From: Primulina eburnea
Lineage: Eukaryota > Streptophyta > Magnoliopsida > Lamiales > Gesneriaceae
NCBI RefSeq assembly: GCF_022965805.1
Contig: NC_133117.1
Coordinates: 6,472,183 to 6,536,182 of the forward strand
Direction of reading: 5' to 3'
DNA length: 64,000 bases
Shown here: one piece after another, positions 33,900 through 46,054 of the stretch
Layout of the letters: each line of letters starts with the position of its first letter
How positions within the stretch are numbered: the first letter of the stretch is position 1
Notes under the pieces: generated by a model
What the model was told of the DNA's origin: nothing
The model's database searches: none
What the model saw: only the letters and a program-made list of their open reading frames with translations
Made by a program: the position numbers and the translations under genes

Positions 33900-35121
33900 T
33901 AATGAAGAGTCGGGGAACAAACTACAAGTTTATTAGTACTGATTGTGTTTCAGTACATTAAATTGATTTTTTTTCCGTAATTCAGTTATTTTTGTTCAAG
34001 TATATATTGACGTCACATCGAATATATCATCAATATCTGATGTGATAATATGAATTCCAGTGCATGTTAATGTCAAAATTTGACTACTTAAAAGTTCCTA
34101 ACTCCAAAATAAGTCAAGATTTTGACATTTCATAGTAAAATCTAGAAGAGTGAACATGACGGACCCTTGTTCGCCTTTATAAGGAAGCAATAGATGAATA
34201 TGTGCTTGGGGTGATGTTTGGATTCAAGTCTTTGCTTGGCTAATGGAAAAAATTCTTTTGCAACAATTCATGTAATATTCTCTATTACATCAATCATTGA
34301 TTGCTATGTATCTGTTTGCGCAGAAAAATACATAGTTGTGCCAGGCACGAGATCGTGTCAAAGTGAATAATCTGACTTCTATTATAAAGCAACATGAATA
34401 CTGATTCGATTGTTAGTTCTAAATCCTTCGGTAAGCTATAAACTGAGAATTTAAATGATGAATTTGACAGAAATTGTATAAGAAATGCACGAACAACAAC
34501 TAATTAAATTATGTTATTATGAACTTGAATAATATTTTCACAATTATAATTGAAAAGCAGGAGGAATAAAATGAACCTTTTCCATTAATGTCTCCGTAGA
34601 TTTTCATTAATGATGGTTTATTCCTATTTTAGAATTTGATTGTTAAAATTATTATGGAATAATAAATCAAATGATTATTTTGAAAGTAGGATTTTTAAAA
34701 GGTTTTGTTCTGTCTTAGATTATTTGATTTTAAATTTTGATCTTTATTTTATCTGATTTCGTTTTAATATAATTTAGACTATGCTTTTTATTATTATTAT
34801 TTTAAATACACTCTATTATTAATGTCCATTCCATATTTTAGATTAGTTTAATATTTTGATATAATATATTAGTTAACCTTTTGAGTTCCTACTTAGTCAT
34901 TAAACCGTCTATAATCGTCCAAAATCATTCAAAACCACATGTCAAGTTTTTATTTAGAAATCTTTCAAAAGTTTTCAACCCGAATCGAACCGGACATGAC
35001 AATTCAATTTGAATTTATTGAATAAATGTCCAAACCAAAGAAACTCTAGTTGTACTCTGTTCTAATAGGGACTTCACAAAAACCCCATTCCATGCATCAA
35101 GAATCAAGAAATAGGCTTGCT
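33900..35121. other. AT-rich intergenic DNA
   Basis: No gene is supported. A minus-strand CCTTATAAAGGCG near 34180 is TATA-like, but no exon could be tied to it. Confidence 0.5.
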
Positions 35122-35507
35122 TCAAGGAAGCAGATCATCTCCAAGCAAGTAAAGCAATTTCTCCACCGCCCAGCTCGGCTGCACCACGGGCGGCGGAACA
35201 GAGCTACCAGCCAACAGAGACGAGCGACACAGAGGGCACGTCAACCGCGGCACAGCCACTTCTCAAGACAATGCTTGTGGAAGACATGGCAACAGTTGCT
35301 TAGCTCCCACACCTTGTTATTCCTCCTCAACATGTTCAAACATACGGCGCAAAATATTTCGAGGATACCGCCACGTTTTGCGGCAAGGAATTCGAATAGG
35401 CGATCACGAGTAATAAATCGATTTATTCGAATCAATCCTACCGTCACCAATTTGTAGTCTTGAGTAATAAATCGAACAATAATGTTAATCGTAATTCGTA
35501 CGTACAA
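35122..35507 (-). pseudogene. RING-H2 E3 ubiquitin ligase, frameshifted
   Basis: RING-H2 proteins bring an E2 enzyme to substrates for ubiquitin transfer. The first half reads CAVCLNMLRRNNKVWELSN, then CCHVFHKHCLEKWL, giving metal ligands 1-6. The last Cys pair is found as TCPLCRSS in a different frame (about 35213-35228). Between WL and CPLC there are 14 bases where 15 would keep the frame, so a single base appears lost and a TGA follows at once in the original frame. After the shift the tail ends VEKLLYLLGDDLLP and stops at 35122, a usual ending for this kind of protein. The N-terminal part upstream of residue 50 is unusual. It is either a pseudogene or a sequence error. Confidence 0.65.
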
Positions 35508-36157
35508 AAAGGTTGTTCAAGATATCCAACCATGAAGAAGCTTTAGGAGGAAAAAAGATTAAGGTAAAAGTATAAAAAAATATTATTAGCAATATCTGGT
35601 GAACAATGTCAAGTTTTTTTGTTTTTTTTTGTTTTTGTTTTTTTTTTCTCATTATGTGAGAACATACTGCCGTTATTTTTTGGTACGTACAAGGTAAAAT
35701 TTTGAACTAATGCAATATCCTGCAAATCATACAAAATCACGTAAAGCATATTGTGCATGTTTTATGTGACAAGTTCGTCCGAAATGTATTGGTAGAAAAA
35801 TTAATCTCCTGATTATTGATCAAATATTCATCTACTCTATCAACACGAACATTCTGCTAAAGCTTGTGATCAATAACAAGTTTGACTTGGCACTGGATGG
35901 CTACATCAAGAAGACTGTGATTTACTAATCTTGAGCATATAATTTTTTTAAAAAAAGATGCCATATATGTAAAGCCTCAGCATTGGAACATAAACGCCTA
36001 TTTTTTTTGCGTAATTTACAAACAGGGGTGACTCGAACATAAAAAAAAAGAACAAAAAATGTTGAGAAGGCTGATTTTTATTAGACAAAATAAAAAATGG
36101 ACGAAAACAAGTCCAAAATCTTCGAGAATACCTTCAAAGTGCTCGAAACTATAAATA
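35508..36157. other. Intergenic DNA
   Basis: AT-rich with T and A homopolymers (35610-35650). Nothing further recognised. Confidence 0.55.
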
Positions 36158-37074
36158 CAGGGGCGGAGCTACACAGGCTAGGTTGGGCTCTAACCCCACC
36201 TAATTTTTTTTTTTTTTAAATAGGTATGCTTTATTTTAAAAATTTTTGACTAGCCCCAATCAATTTTATCTCTCTTATTCACTCAATGCACCCCCTGTGG
36301 CAGCTCCATTCTTCTCCCTGAAGCCATCACAATTTTCGTTACTTGAAATGGCCGTAACTTCATCGTCGGTCGTCGGTTTTCAAAATCGATTTTAGATTCG
36401 GAAATTCCATGACATAAGCTTTCTTTTAATATGAATTTTTCAAGTTTCTTTTTCGTCTTGAAATCGGTCGTTGTCTATCGGTCACTGCTTTCAACGGAAA
36501 TCGTGAGGAAATTTTAGTGTTATACTTACTACAACTCGTTCTTGTTGTTCTAAGTTAGATTTTGAATTTTAAAGATAATTTCAAATTTTAGTGTTTCGAA
36601 ATTCGGGTCTTTTGGTTTTTTTTTTTTATTTCAATAATTGTTATATGTTAAATTGTTGATTGTAGGTACTATATTTGAGCCGATTGGAGGTGTTAATAAT
36701 TTTTTGGAATTTATTTGGAAATTATTTCGAATTTCTAGATTTTATATTGGGATTTTCGCTTTTTAATGTTGATTATTTATTATTTGGATGTTTAGATTTT
36801 ATAGAAAATGTAAATGCAAATTTATGGATTTTTGTAGGAATTTTGGAAAAATTCAGAATTATGTAAATGAGATTTTCGAATTTATAAGGCAAATTTTATA
36901 TTTAAATGTATTATGCTTTAAGATTTTCATATGTTAACTTCGAGAATTGTTTTGGAATAATTATAATTTTTCGAAGCTTATTGAATCAAAGTAACAATTA
37001 TCTAGTGTCGGTAATGTTGATTTGATTCAGTTAGCCATAATAAGTTAAACTAAAGTGATATTTTATGGTGTAGA

Positions 37075-38686
37075 CGGTACCAAGGAGAAAAGAAACTCAA
37101 GAATGAAGAAAAAGAAAACCATCGCCTCATTTTTTAAACAAAAAAGAGCAGACATCGACAAGTCAGGAGAATTCTCCATCCGATAATGATATCTCAAATC
37201 CAGTGAACAACAGCTTAACAAATATCCTAGAATTGATGTTGATGTGAATTCTCTTGAACATGATCCGACATTACGTACTCCGTTATGAAATATCCTGTTA
37301 ATCAAATGGATGAAGTTAGACGATCTTATATCAAGATGGGGACATATCAACCAATTAAGAATGAGTATCCACCGACCAAATTTGGAAGTCAAAATCGACG
37401 ATTCCATAGTCATTGGTTTAAAAAATTTACTTGGTCAGAGTACTCTCCTTCGAAAGATGCTGCATTTTGTTTTCCGTGGTTCTTATTTGAACATAATCAT
37501 CCTCATAATCCTGCATTTACAATTGATGGATTCAAATTTTGGAAGCGAGTTAATGATGATGATAGATGCACATTTTTTTATGCATATATGATGCAATACT
37601 TCACCACATAATAATGGTGTGGAATATCTTGATAATTTGATGAATATACCTCGTCATATTGACAAAATGATAAATGCACAATCTTTACAAGAAAAACAGA
37701 ATAACAGATTGCGACTTACAGCAACTATGAAAGCATTCGATGACTCACTTTGCAAGCATGTGAATTTAGAGGACATGATGAATCTCCATCTTCTAATAAT
37801 TGTGGAAATTTTATCAAGATGATAAATTTTATAGGAAAAATGAATAAGAGTATTGGGGACATCGTCTTAGAGAAAGCTCCAAAGAATGCAAAGTATACTT
37901 CACTTGATATTCAGAAAGATAATTTGAATATCATTTCCAACCAAGTGAGAGCCAAGATTCGTAAAGAAATTCGGGGTGCAAAATTCTGCATTTTAGTTGA
38001 TAAAGCGAGAACTGCATATGATAAAGAGCAGATGGCTATTGTATTAAGATTTGTGGATACTGAAGGATTTTTACAAGAGCGGTTCTTTGCCATTGTACGC
38101 GTGACAGATATAACAGTTGCAACACTTAAGAAAGAAATATCTGATGCACTTGGGCATTATGACTTGCATATCCACAACATGCGTGGACAAAGATATGATG
38201 GTGCTAGCAATATGCACGGCTCTTGGAATGGATTGTATGATCTTTTCTTGAAAGATTGATCGTGTGCATATTATGTATATTGTTTTGCTCATCGGCTTCA
38301 ACTAGCATTAACTGCAGCTGCTGAAAAAGAGGCGTCCATTTGGTTATTCTTTTCAAAATTGAATTTATTTGTAATATGATCCATGCATCTCCTAAACGGC
38401 ATGGTGAGTTATATTCTGCTCAAAGAATTGAAGTTGCGCATATGGTAGCTACTGGTGAATGTGATACAGGTAGAGGATGTAATCAAATTGAAAATTTATT
38501 ACGACATGAAAGACTCGTTGGAGTTTTAATTTCGACTCAATTAGTAGCATGATTGATATGTATAGCTATGTGATTACCGTGTTATAAAATATGAGGAATG
38601 ATGGAGCTTATAATTCCATTCGTGGTGAAGCTAGTGGTGCATTGATTGTGTTGAAGTTTTTTGATTTCATATTCATATTACACTTG
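37075..38686 (+). pseudogene. hAT transposase, N-terminal and middle part
   Basis: This is the TTF-type zinc finger and DUF4371 part of a hAT transposase. At 37285-37611 the reading MKYPVNQMDEVRRSYIKMG...FPWFLFEHNHPHN shows the TTF-finger region, although the canonical FCLPCFLF reads FCFPWFLF and so lacks one Cys. At 37750-38259 the core continues with GAKFCILVDKART, MAIVLRFVDTEGFLQERFF and NMRGQRYDGASNMHG. At 38268-38550 YYVYCFAHRLQLALTAAAEK and later pieces follow in other frames. Stops near 37612, 38257 and 38549 inactivate it. The sequence is cut at 38686, at TTG, by the nested element. Confidence 0.75.
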
Positions 38687-39618
38687 GGGTATGTTTGGTA
38701 GGGTTGATTAAACCTTGATAGATTGTGTACCCCATGTTTGACTCGATTTAAAGGAGATTGACTGCTAATTTGATAGATTATTTGTACTGTTTCTATTGGA
38801 AAATCGGTCCACCACTCTGCCACATATTAAATCAATCCCTCCCATTACAAAAGATAATATTTGGAAAAATATGAAATTGTCCCTGCATTTTAAATCAACA
38901 AAATTTGACAATTGCTAAACTTAGTTTCTGATTAATCTCTTTCTTCATTGCCGATGGAAAATTTCGTATACAACCCACATTTGAAACAGAAGCTCTGAAA
39001 TGGAAGAAAACAAGACAAAAAAACATTATCGGAGAACAAATCTGAAGACTCATCCACCCGTGTCCAAGGTGAAATTATGAAGGTTAAATTTCTAAGATTG
39101 TCGTTAGTTATATGCTTATCATGAAGAAATCCATTCCGAATATTTTTGGAATTTTTTCAGTGTTACATATGATAATGTATATTACATAAACTTTTGTTGG
39201 ATTAAAAATCTCATTAGATCTGCTGGTGCAAGAGAGCTCAGTAACTTCATTGTAAACCTTTAAGCAGTTTATTTTTGTTGAACATTCACAATAGAATATA
39301 GTAATTTACCGAACTATATGTATGTAATAGTTTTTTTTCCTAACTTTACTGATTAACCTTTAAATATCTCATATTTGTGAGCTGAAATATTTGTCCCTCA
39401 TAATTTTTGATTTTTTCTTGTTATGTGACATGAATTTTTTGGTTATGAAATCCCAATGATGCAGATATATTGTCAAAGTAACATGATTATCTTTTTGTAA
39501 TGTAGAAAAGTATACTGATGTACTAGAGTTCAAAATTTTATTAACCAATTTTTTGCAGATTAAGATATTTTTTTAAATATCTTCTCGCTTTGGAAGTAAT
39601 TTTGCGAATGGACAGTAG

Positions 39619-40970
39619 ATGTTGTTACGCTATACTCTTTGTGCTGCTGCAACACATGATGATTCGTACGTTTTTTATGGTATGTCTGTTAATACGAAAT
39701 CTACTAAATTACTCGCAAGAAGACAAAGTCAAGTACGCAGAACATCATCTTTCTACACCATGACTCAAAGAATGACTGCACAAATAAACCATTTGCGTAG
39801 GATTATCGAAATTGGAAATGTTCAATATGTTGTGAATTTGAGGATGAATAGAAATGCATTTGCCCATTTATGTTACTTTCTAACTTATGTTGGGGGGCTG
39901 GGAGATTCTAAATATGTTAGGATTGAAAGAAAAAGTGGCTAAATTTTTGTTTATCTTGGCACATCATAAGAAGAATCGAATTATTGGTCATGCTTATGTA
40001 CAAAGTGGTCAAACAATCAGCGCTCATTTCCATGAAGTTCTAGGCTCGGTCCTCAAGTTACATTTCTTGTGAAGCCTTCTGCACGAGACATAGAAGTGGT
40101 TCAAGGTAATATTTGCATATTACACATATATTATTTTTTGGAAATGTCAGAAGAGAAGAAGGATATGTCAAGCATATTGATGTGCAATACCGACATTGAC
40201 ATATAATTTTTATATGCGTAAATTTTATTGTGCACGACTGTGTTGGTGCATTGGATGGTACCTATGTAAACGTTCATGTACCAATTTCTGAAAAAGGAAA
40301 GTATAGAACTAGAAAAGAAACCATTGTTGTTAATGTCTTGGGTGTGTGCAACCGGATATGAACTTCATTTACGCACTGTGTGGGTGGGAAGGATCGGCCA
40401 GCAGATGCAAGAGTTCTTCGTGATGCATTAACTCGGGAGGATGTACGGAAAGTTCAAAGAGATTAAAATATTTGTTTTAATATTGTGATATCAGTTCACT
40501 ATAATGTCTTCATGTTATCATGAATTTAAGTCAGTATTACGTATTGAAAAAAATATATGACTTTAATTGTAGGTTGTTATTACTTGTGTGACACCGGATA
40601 CGCAAATGTACATGGATTTTTGACTCTTTATAGAAGAGTACCGTACCATAGGGATGTTTGGTGAAATCGCACATGTGCCCCATAGAATTTTAAAGAGCTC
40701 TTCAATTGGAAACACAACAAAGCTAGAAACTTGATATAAAGAGCTTTTAGTTTGCTTAAAAAAAGATGGGCTATCATGTGAAGTCCTTCTTTCTACTCAT
40801 TGAAAACTCAAAATAGTATCATTAAGGCTTGCATTTTGTTACACAATTTCATTCGATCTCAGATGCCGGACAATCTTGTCAAGGATATGGAAGATGACAC
40901 ACTAAGCCCACATTCCCAAACAGATGATGATTTCGTTGACAAATTCATCTAATGCAGGAGATATATGGAG
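39619..40970 (+). pseudogene. PIF/Harbinger transposase remnant with catalytic Glu lost
   Basis: The N-terminal region is readable at 39740-39940 (MNRNAFAHLCYFL) and 39920-40070 (VAKFLFILAHHKKNRIIGHA). The first catalytic Asp survives in HDCVGALDGTYVNVHVP (about 40227). The second lies in PADARVLRDALTRE (about 40398). YYLCDTGYANVHGFLTLYRR follows at about 40576. The third catalytic residue, Glu in the usual ERAF motif, is replaced by TAA at 40737-40739, giving LI-stop-RAFSLLKKRW. LHNFIRSQMPDN and an acidic tail close the frame. Introns probably lie near 40080-40220 and 40470-40570, and extra stops are present. Confidence 0.75.
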
Positions 40971-41266
40971 AGATAACTTTGCGATGTCGATGTACCATAG
41001 CTAATAATTATTTCTGTTTTTGTATTGTCTTTGTAAACTTAATTTCATTTGCGATTAATATACCGATCGTGTTTTCTTATCTTTGCAATTGTGGATGCAC
41101 AAATGTTTTGTAGCAAGTATTTTCTATGAAATTGGAGATATTTAATTGCGAATTTGTTGTTAAGATGTGTTTTTCCGTACACCCTACTGTACTTTTTTTT
41201 TTGCATATAACTCATGTTTTTTTTTACGTTTCTCAGGAATACATCATAGGAATACCTGAAGCGATG

Positions 41267-42298
41267 GATAGCTTAGCAACAACTGAGAGCATTAATTGCC
41301 AAGGTAAAAAGGCGGATAAGTCGTGTCATTGTTGGACAACACCTAAGGAAGAGGTGCTAATTGTAGCTTTGAAAGATGTAAGCAAATGATATAAAAGTGA
41401 AAATGTATTTCGTAATGGCTACTTACCTTTATTGGAATCGGCCATGAAAAGTGCGCTTTCAGATACTGATATACGCGGCCATCCACATATAACTTCCAAA
41501 ATCCACGCGTGGAAGAAAAACTACAGTTCTTTGTTGTCTATGTTAGCCAACAAGTTTAATTGGATGGAATCAGATGCAAAACATGCTTGATGCTACAAAT
41601 GAGGCGCGTGAAGCACAATTGAAGGTAGTTTGTTTTCGTCAAATTGTTTACATTCTTTTTTTTAAAAAAGTTATGTGATGTCCTTGCAAAACATGTTGTA
41701 GGTGGACAATAATGTACGTGTTATGCGATACAAGTGGTGGCCATACTATGAAGACTGGTGTGAAATATACTGTTGTGCAATATTTGTTAATGATAGGGCA
41801 ACGGGTAGCCAAGCGGAGAGTTTTTTAGCTGCTGTCCATGGTGTGTTAAATTTGACAGAACAAGTACCTAATGATGTGGAATTTGACATCTAAGATATAT
41901 ATCACCCCATGGAAGGAGATGGAGAATCAATGTCTGTAAATCATACATCACCGTCCAACCCAAGTGTAGGTACCAAGGTGAAGTCAAAGAAACGAAAAAA
42001 AATAATTGAAGGTGACGAAAAAATTGTTGTTGCAATCAACAACTTAGCAGACATCACAAAAGAGACCATGTCAAACCTTATAAAAGAAATGGCCGCTGAA
42101 AAGAAGTTAGCTGAATCACAAATGACAAATGCTATGGACAGTGTGTTGGAAACATTACGAACCATTACGGATTTAACTGCTGATGAGAAAGTCCGTGTGG
42201 CGGAGTTGTTGGTGGATAACCCCAACAAAATAAGTATTTTCTTGAAGCTCGATCATGACGGTAGGCTTAGCTTAAGCAAAAGGCTGTTGAATCCATAA
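41267..42298 (+). pseudogene. Myb/SANT-like ORF of the nested PIF/Harbinger
   Basis: It starts ATGGATAGCTTAGCAACAAC and reads CWTTPKEEVLIVALKDV, the Myb/SANT-like start. After a stop at 41387 the frame resumes with GYLPLLESAMKSAL, DIRGHPHITSKIHAWKKNYS and, past an intron-like gap (41627-41700), VMRYKWWPYYEDWCEIY and NDRATGS. A stop at 41891 precedes a last open part (41909-42298) with a Lys-rich nuclear-signal-like KSKKRKK and a helical C-terminus. This companion protein would bind the element ends. Two or more lesions make it non-functional. Confidence 0.7.
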
Positions 42299-44942
42299 GT
42301 CTTGTTGGTATGTGTTTTGAAAATTTTGATGGGATAACATTTTGGTATGGCATCGACTACGAGTAGGCTGTGTTTGCACATTTGATATGATTTTGGTGTG
42401 TAACGTATGTACATGTTAAGTGTGTTTGGTTAGTTACGATGGTACTTGATGTTGGTGGAAGTAATATTGAAAGTGCCTTATATGTGTACGTACAGTATCC
42501 CTGACGTGTTAATGGATTTTGAATATGTTCTATTACTTTTTTCTAGTATGCTACGATACTAATAGCACATATGCACAACCTACTTGAAATTGGGACAATA
42601 ATATTTGTCCCTTGGTTGCAAACCAATATTTATTTTTGGTATGGTTATGTATCGCAGATAGAATTCACATGACCCGTAATGTGTGCATGTACCTTGACTC
42701 CAAGGAATAGAGTTATTCTTAAGTGAGTCTTTCATTACATGTCTGAAGTTCCTTGTTCTGAAACTCATTTTTTTCTTTGTTGGGGATGCCATGGGGAGAC
42801 TATTATATATATCTTCAGAATCAGTAGGCCTGCAAAGCCAATTATATTCGATCACCAAGTATTCTGTGTAGGTTTTTCTTGTGCGATTGGATCAGCATTA
42901 CACCAAACACAGACACTGATAACATGAATAAGAAATTCATAGTTACAAAGAAAAAGGACAAGATACATTTTATGGACATACATAGTTAATCTTATTACTC
43001 ATACAAATTGTTGGCAGCGTCTTCATCAAGAATTCCATTGCCTGTCAGTGTTTTCCGTCTCGGTGTTCTTAGTTGTGGTGTCTGGATTCTGAACTGAAGT
43101 GTTAATTCTAATTTTCATATTCTGAAACACTAACGAAGTGGCGCTTATTGCACGCTTTGCTACATTTTCATATGCCAATTCTTAGTATCAGGAATAAATA
43201 TCAAGTGTCAAAGCAATATATACCTATTATGAATAGGTAAAATGGGAATGGATTAGGTGATTAAATACCCATTTACAAATAAAATAAACAAGTAAAAACC
43301 TGTTGTCAAAGAACATAAATTAACTAAATAATGCTCAACTTCAGATGCTTAAAATAATATAAAAATGAATGCATTAGTTGGGAACAACTATTTATACAAA
43401 CATAGACACTATTACATAGAAGTTAGAACTAAGATGCATTTTCAGTATGTATTATGACAACAAAACCAAAACATATTAAAATAAAATAAACACAGTCATG
43501 TTGTTTTTCTCTACATATACCCAAAGGACTTCATGACTGGGAAACAAACACTAGTACAATACACCGAATACACATTAGGACACCACTAGTAAACGGAAGC
43601 AAAAGGGTAGAAACCAAACAGCGAAAACAAGTGCAAAAAGTAAACTGCAGCAAACAACAAATTCAATAAAACGAACAACAATGATGAGATTTATAGATAA
43701 AGTCTCATTGTGCATTTTTCTCGTCGTCGGAGCTATCAAGTACTATATACGGAGTTGTGTCCTTCCTGATCACAGACTGCTTTGAAGAGTTAGCTGCGGG
43801 ATTATTGACACAACGTTTTCTAGAGGTGTTTATAGGTAGCTTCATAACTTTATTGTAGTCATCCATCATCGTGCAATGTGTATTCTCCTTCTATGTCATG
43901 GACTTCAACTCAAAAATTGGACTTATGTTTGCAGCAGATTATGTCTTCTTCTGCACAGAAACAACTATCTCTTTTTTGCTTCTCATGTTCGTCATCTGAG
44001 AGGGTAATAACTTCGACTCTGTACTTTGTTGTCACACTTTCCTCGGAAGTTGCTTTGTTTGTCATTAACATTGTGTGTCTGTTCAAAATAACTTTCATAA
44101 ACTTAGAACACTTACTGGGCTTGCACCCTTAAAGGAAAGGAACATGGTATTTAAAGATTAGAAAGTAAACTAAGCATTAAATATAGTCACCAACCTAACT
44201 ATAAATGTATGTCATTCTAAAGAGAAAATGTATCATAACGATGTCATATACCAATATAGGTCAATACCTAGTGTCATAATGAATATTCATGATGACAAAA
44301 TCCAAAAAAAGGAAAGGAAAAAAATGTTTTGGAACAAGTAAAAATAATTTATTCTCAATTCAATTGTACAACATACCAAAATACCAGGACATTATACAGT
44401 ACACTTTGAACAACATCTACCACCTTGGTGAATCTTCAAGTAATGAAAAAATTCAGTGTACTAGTTTTAGAATACAACAACAAGAAATATAAACATTGTG
44501 GCGGTATTATTTGTTGTTACTTTTATTGTTATGCACTGCAAATGAAAATAAACTATGAAGTAATAAAATATTGAATTATTCAGAAACATACCTTACCGTT
44601 GATTGTTTCATGGATATATAAACATTGCTGCAATATTATTTGATGTTAGTTTCATAGTCATATAAGTTGGATGTATGTATGAATCACACAAATTTAATGA
44701 ACCATGAGTAACAGATTAATTAAAACACTTGCACACAATGCATTAATAAAGAAGTTATGGAAAATACATTGCAAACGGGGGTTCAACAATTCAATGTTTC
44801 AATTTTAGAAGCATAAGTAGACAACATATATCGCATTCTAATTACAAGAATTATGATGAGTAGAAAAAAGAGACAGGTCAAGGTGCAAAGGAATCCAAAA
44901 CAGCAACAAGGTTGTTCACGTCCATAAGATGTGCTCATCATG
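42299..44942. other. Remaining internal DNA of the nested PIF/Harbinger, with an unidentified minus-strand coding-like stretch
   Basis: Most of it is AT-rich and noncoding. On the minus strand, 44130-43690 reads GCKPSKCSKFMKVILNRHTM, an acidic SDDEHEKQK stretch and CFCAEEDIICCKHKSN, with stops thereafter. The Cys/Asp composition looks like once-coding sequence. I do not recognise a family, and it may be a captured host fragment or part of the element. No other gene is supported. Confidence 0.4.
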
Positions 44943-46054
44943 CACTACAACAAAAACCGTTGTCGTAGCCTAAAAAACCCCGCTTATAGACAACGTTTTT
45001 TCAAAAACCTTTGTCTATATAAGATTCTATCAAGGGTCAAAGACAACGGTTTACACAAACCGTTGTCTTTCGGATGGTTTTCTAACTACGACAACGGTTT
45101 TTTAAAACGTTGTCGTTTCTTAGTGTTTTTTTTGGTTAAAGACAACGGTTTTTGAGAAAACGTTGTCGTAGTTTCTAATTTTTTTTAAAAAATCGGTCAA
45201 TATTTAGCGACGGTTTTATATGTTACCGTCGCTAAATTTAAATTTAGCGATGGTTTGAAACACCCGTCGCTACATTTAGCGACAGTTCCGGATAGTTCGT
45301 CGCTAAATGTAGCTACAGTTAATAGGAAACCGTCGCCGACGTACATCGGCGACGGTTTAGGCCCACGCCGTCGCTACTAGCGACAATTTACTCAAATCCC
45401 GTCGCAAAAAAGTATATAAATATCCCCATCCTTGGTCATTTTCTTCACACCACTAATTCATTTCCTTAGTTAATTTCACTTCTCAATTTTTTTTTTTCCG
45501 CATTTTGTCCACGATTTTCCTTAAACTTAAATTTTAAGTTAAAGATTATAAGTATATTAATTTAGTAAAATTGTTATTTTATTTTGTTAAGTTTTTATAA
45601 AATTATAACCGTAAATTTTTTTTATTTTACGAAAAAAATTAGCGACGGAATTTAGAACCAAACCGTCGCTAATTAGCGACAGTTACCTATTAGCGACGGA
45701 TTACTAAAACTGTCGCTATTAGCAACGGAATTGTTTAAAAAACATCGTCGTAAAATTTTTTTTTACAACGCTTTTTCAATGCTACGACTACGGTTTTTCA
45801 CCGTCGTCTTTACATGTCTACGACCACGGTTTTTCACCGTTGTCTTTGAGCGCACCTTTTTTAACCACAGTGCCTTTAACAGAGGTCTTACAAGACCTAC
45901 GACAACAGTTTTTCACCGTTGTCTTTGATGTCTACGAAAACGGTTTTTCACCGTTGTCTTTGTGCGCTATTTAACAACAGTGGCTTTAACAACAGTTTTT
46001 TTGATAAACGACAACGGTTAAAAACTGTTGTCTTTCGCCTTTGTTCTTGTAGTG
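44943..46054. mobile_element. Non-autonomous CACTA transposon made of hairpin arrays
   Basis: It is bounded by CACTACAACAAAAACCGTTG and TTTGTTCTTGTAGTG and flanked on both sides by ATG (44940-44942 and 46055-46057), the 3-bp duplication of CACTA elements. It is 1112 bp long and encodes no transposase. Outer zones on both sides consist of back-to-back units of the GACAACGGTTT...AAACCGTTGTC type (44955-45180 and 45775-46035). Inner zones are AGCGACGG...CCGTCGCT units (45200-45415 and 45640-45740). The centre has a TATA-like AGTATATAAATATCCCCATC at 45411-45430. Subterminal repeats of this kind bind CACTA transposase in better-known elements. Confidence 0.88.

Noticed and set aside
41909..42298. 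129-aa ORF as an independent gene
   Set aside because: It is in line with the Myb/SANT-like remnant upstream and is best read as its C-terminal part.
44943..46054. Hairpin array as a cluster of microRNA genes
   Set aside because: Exact CACTA ends and an ATG target duplication explain it as a transposon; stems are too short for typical precursors.
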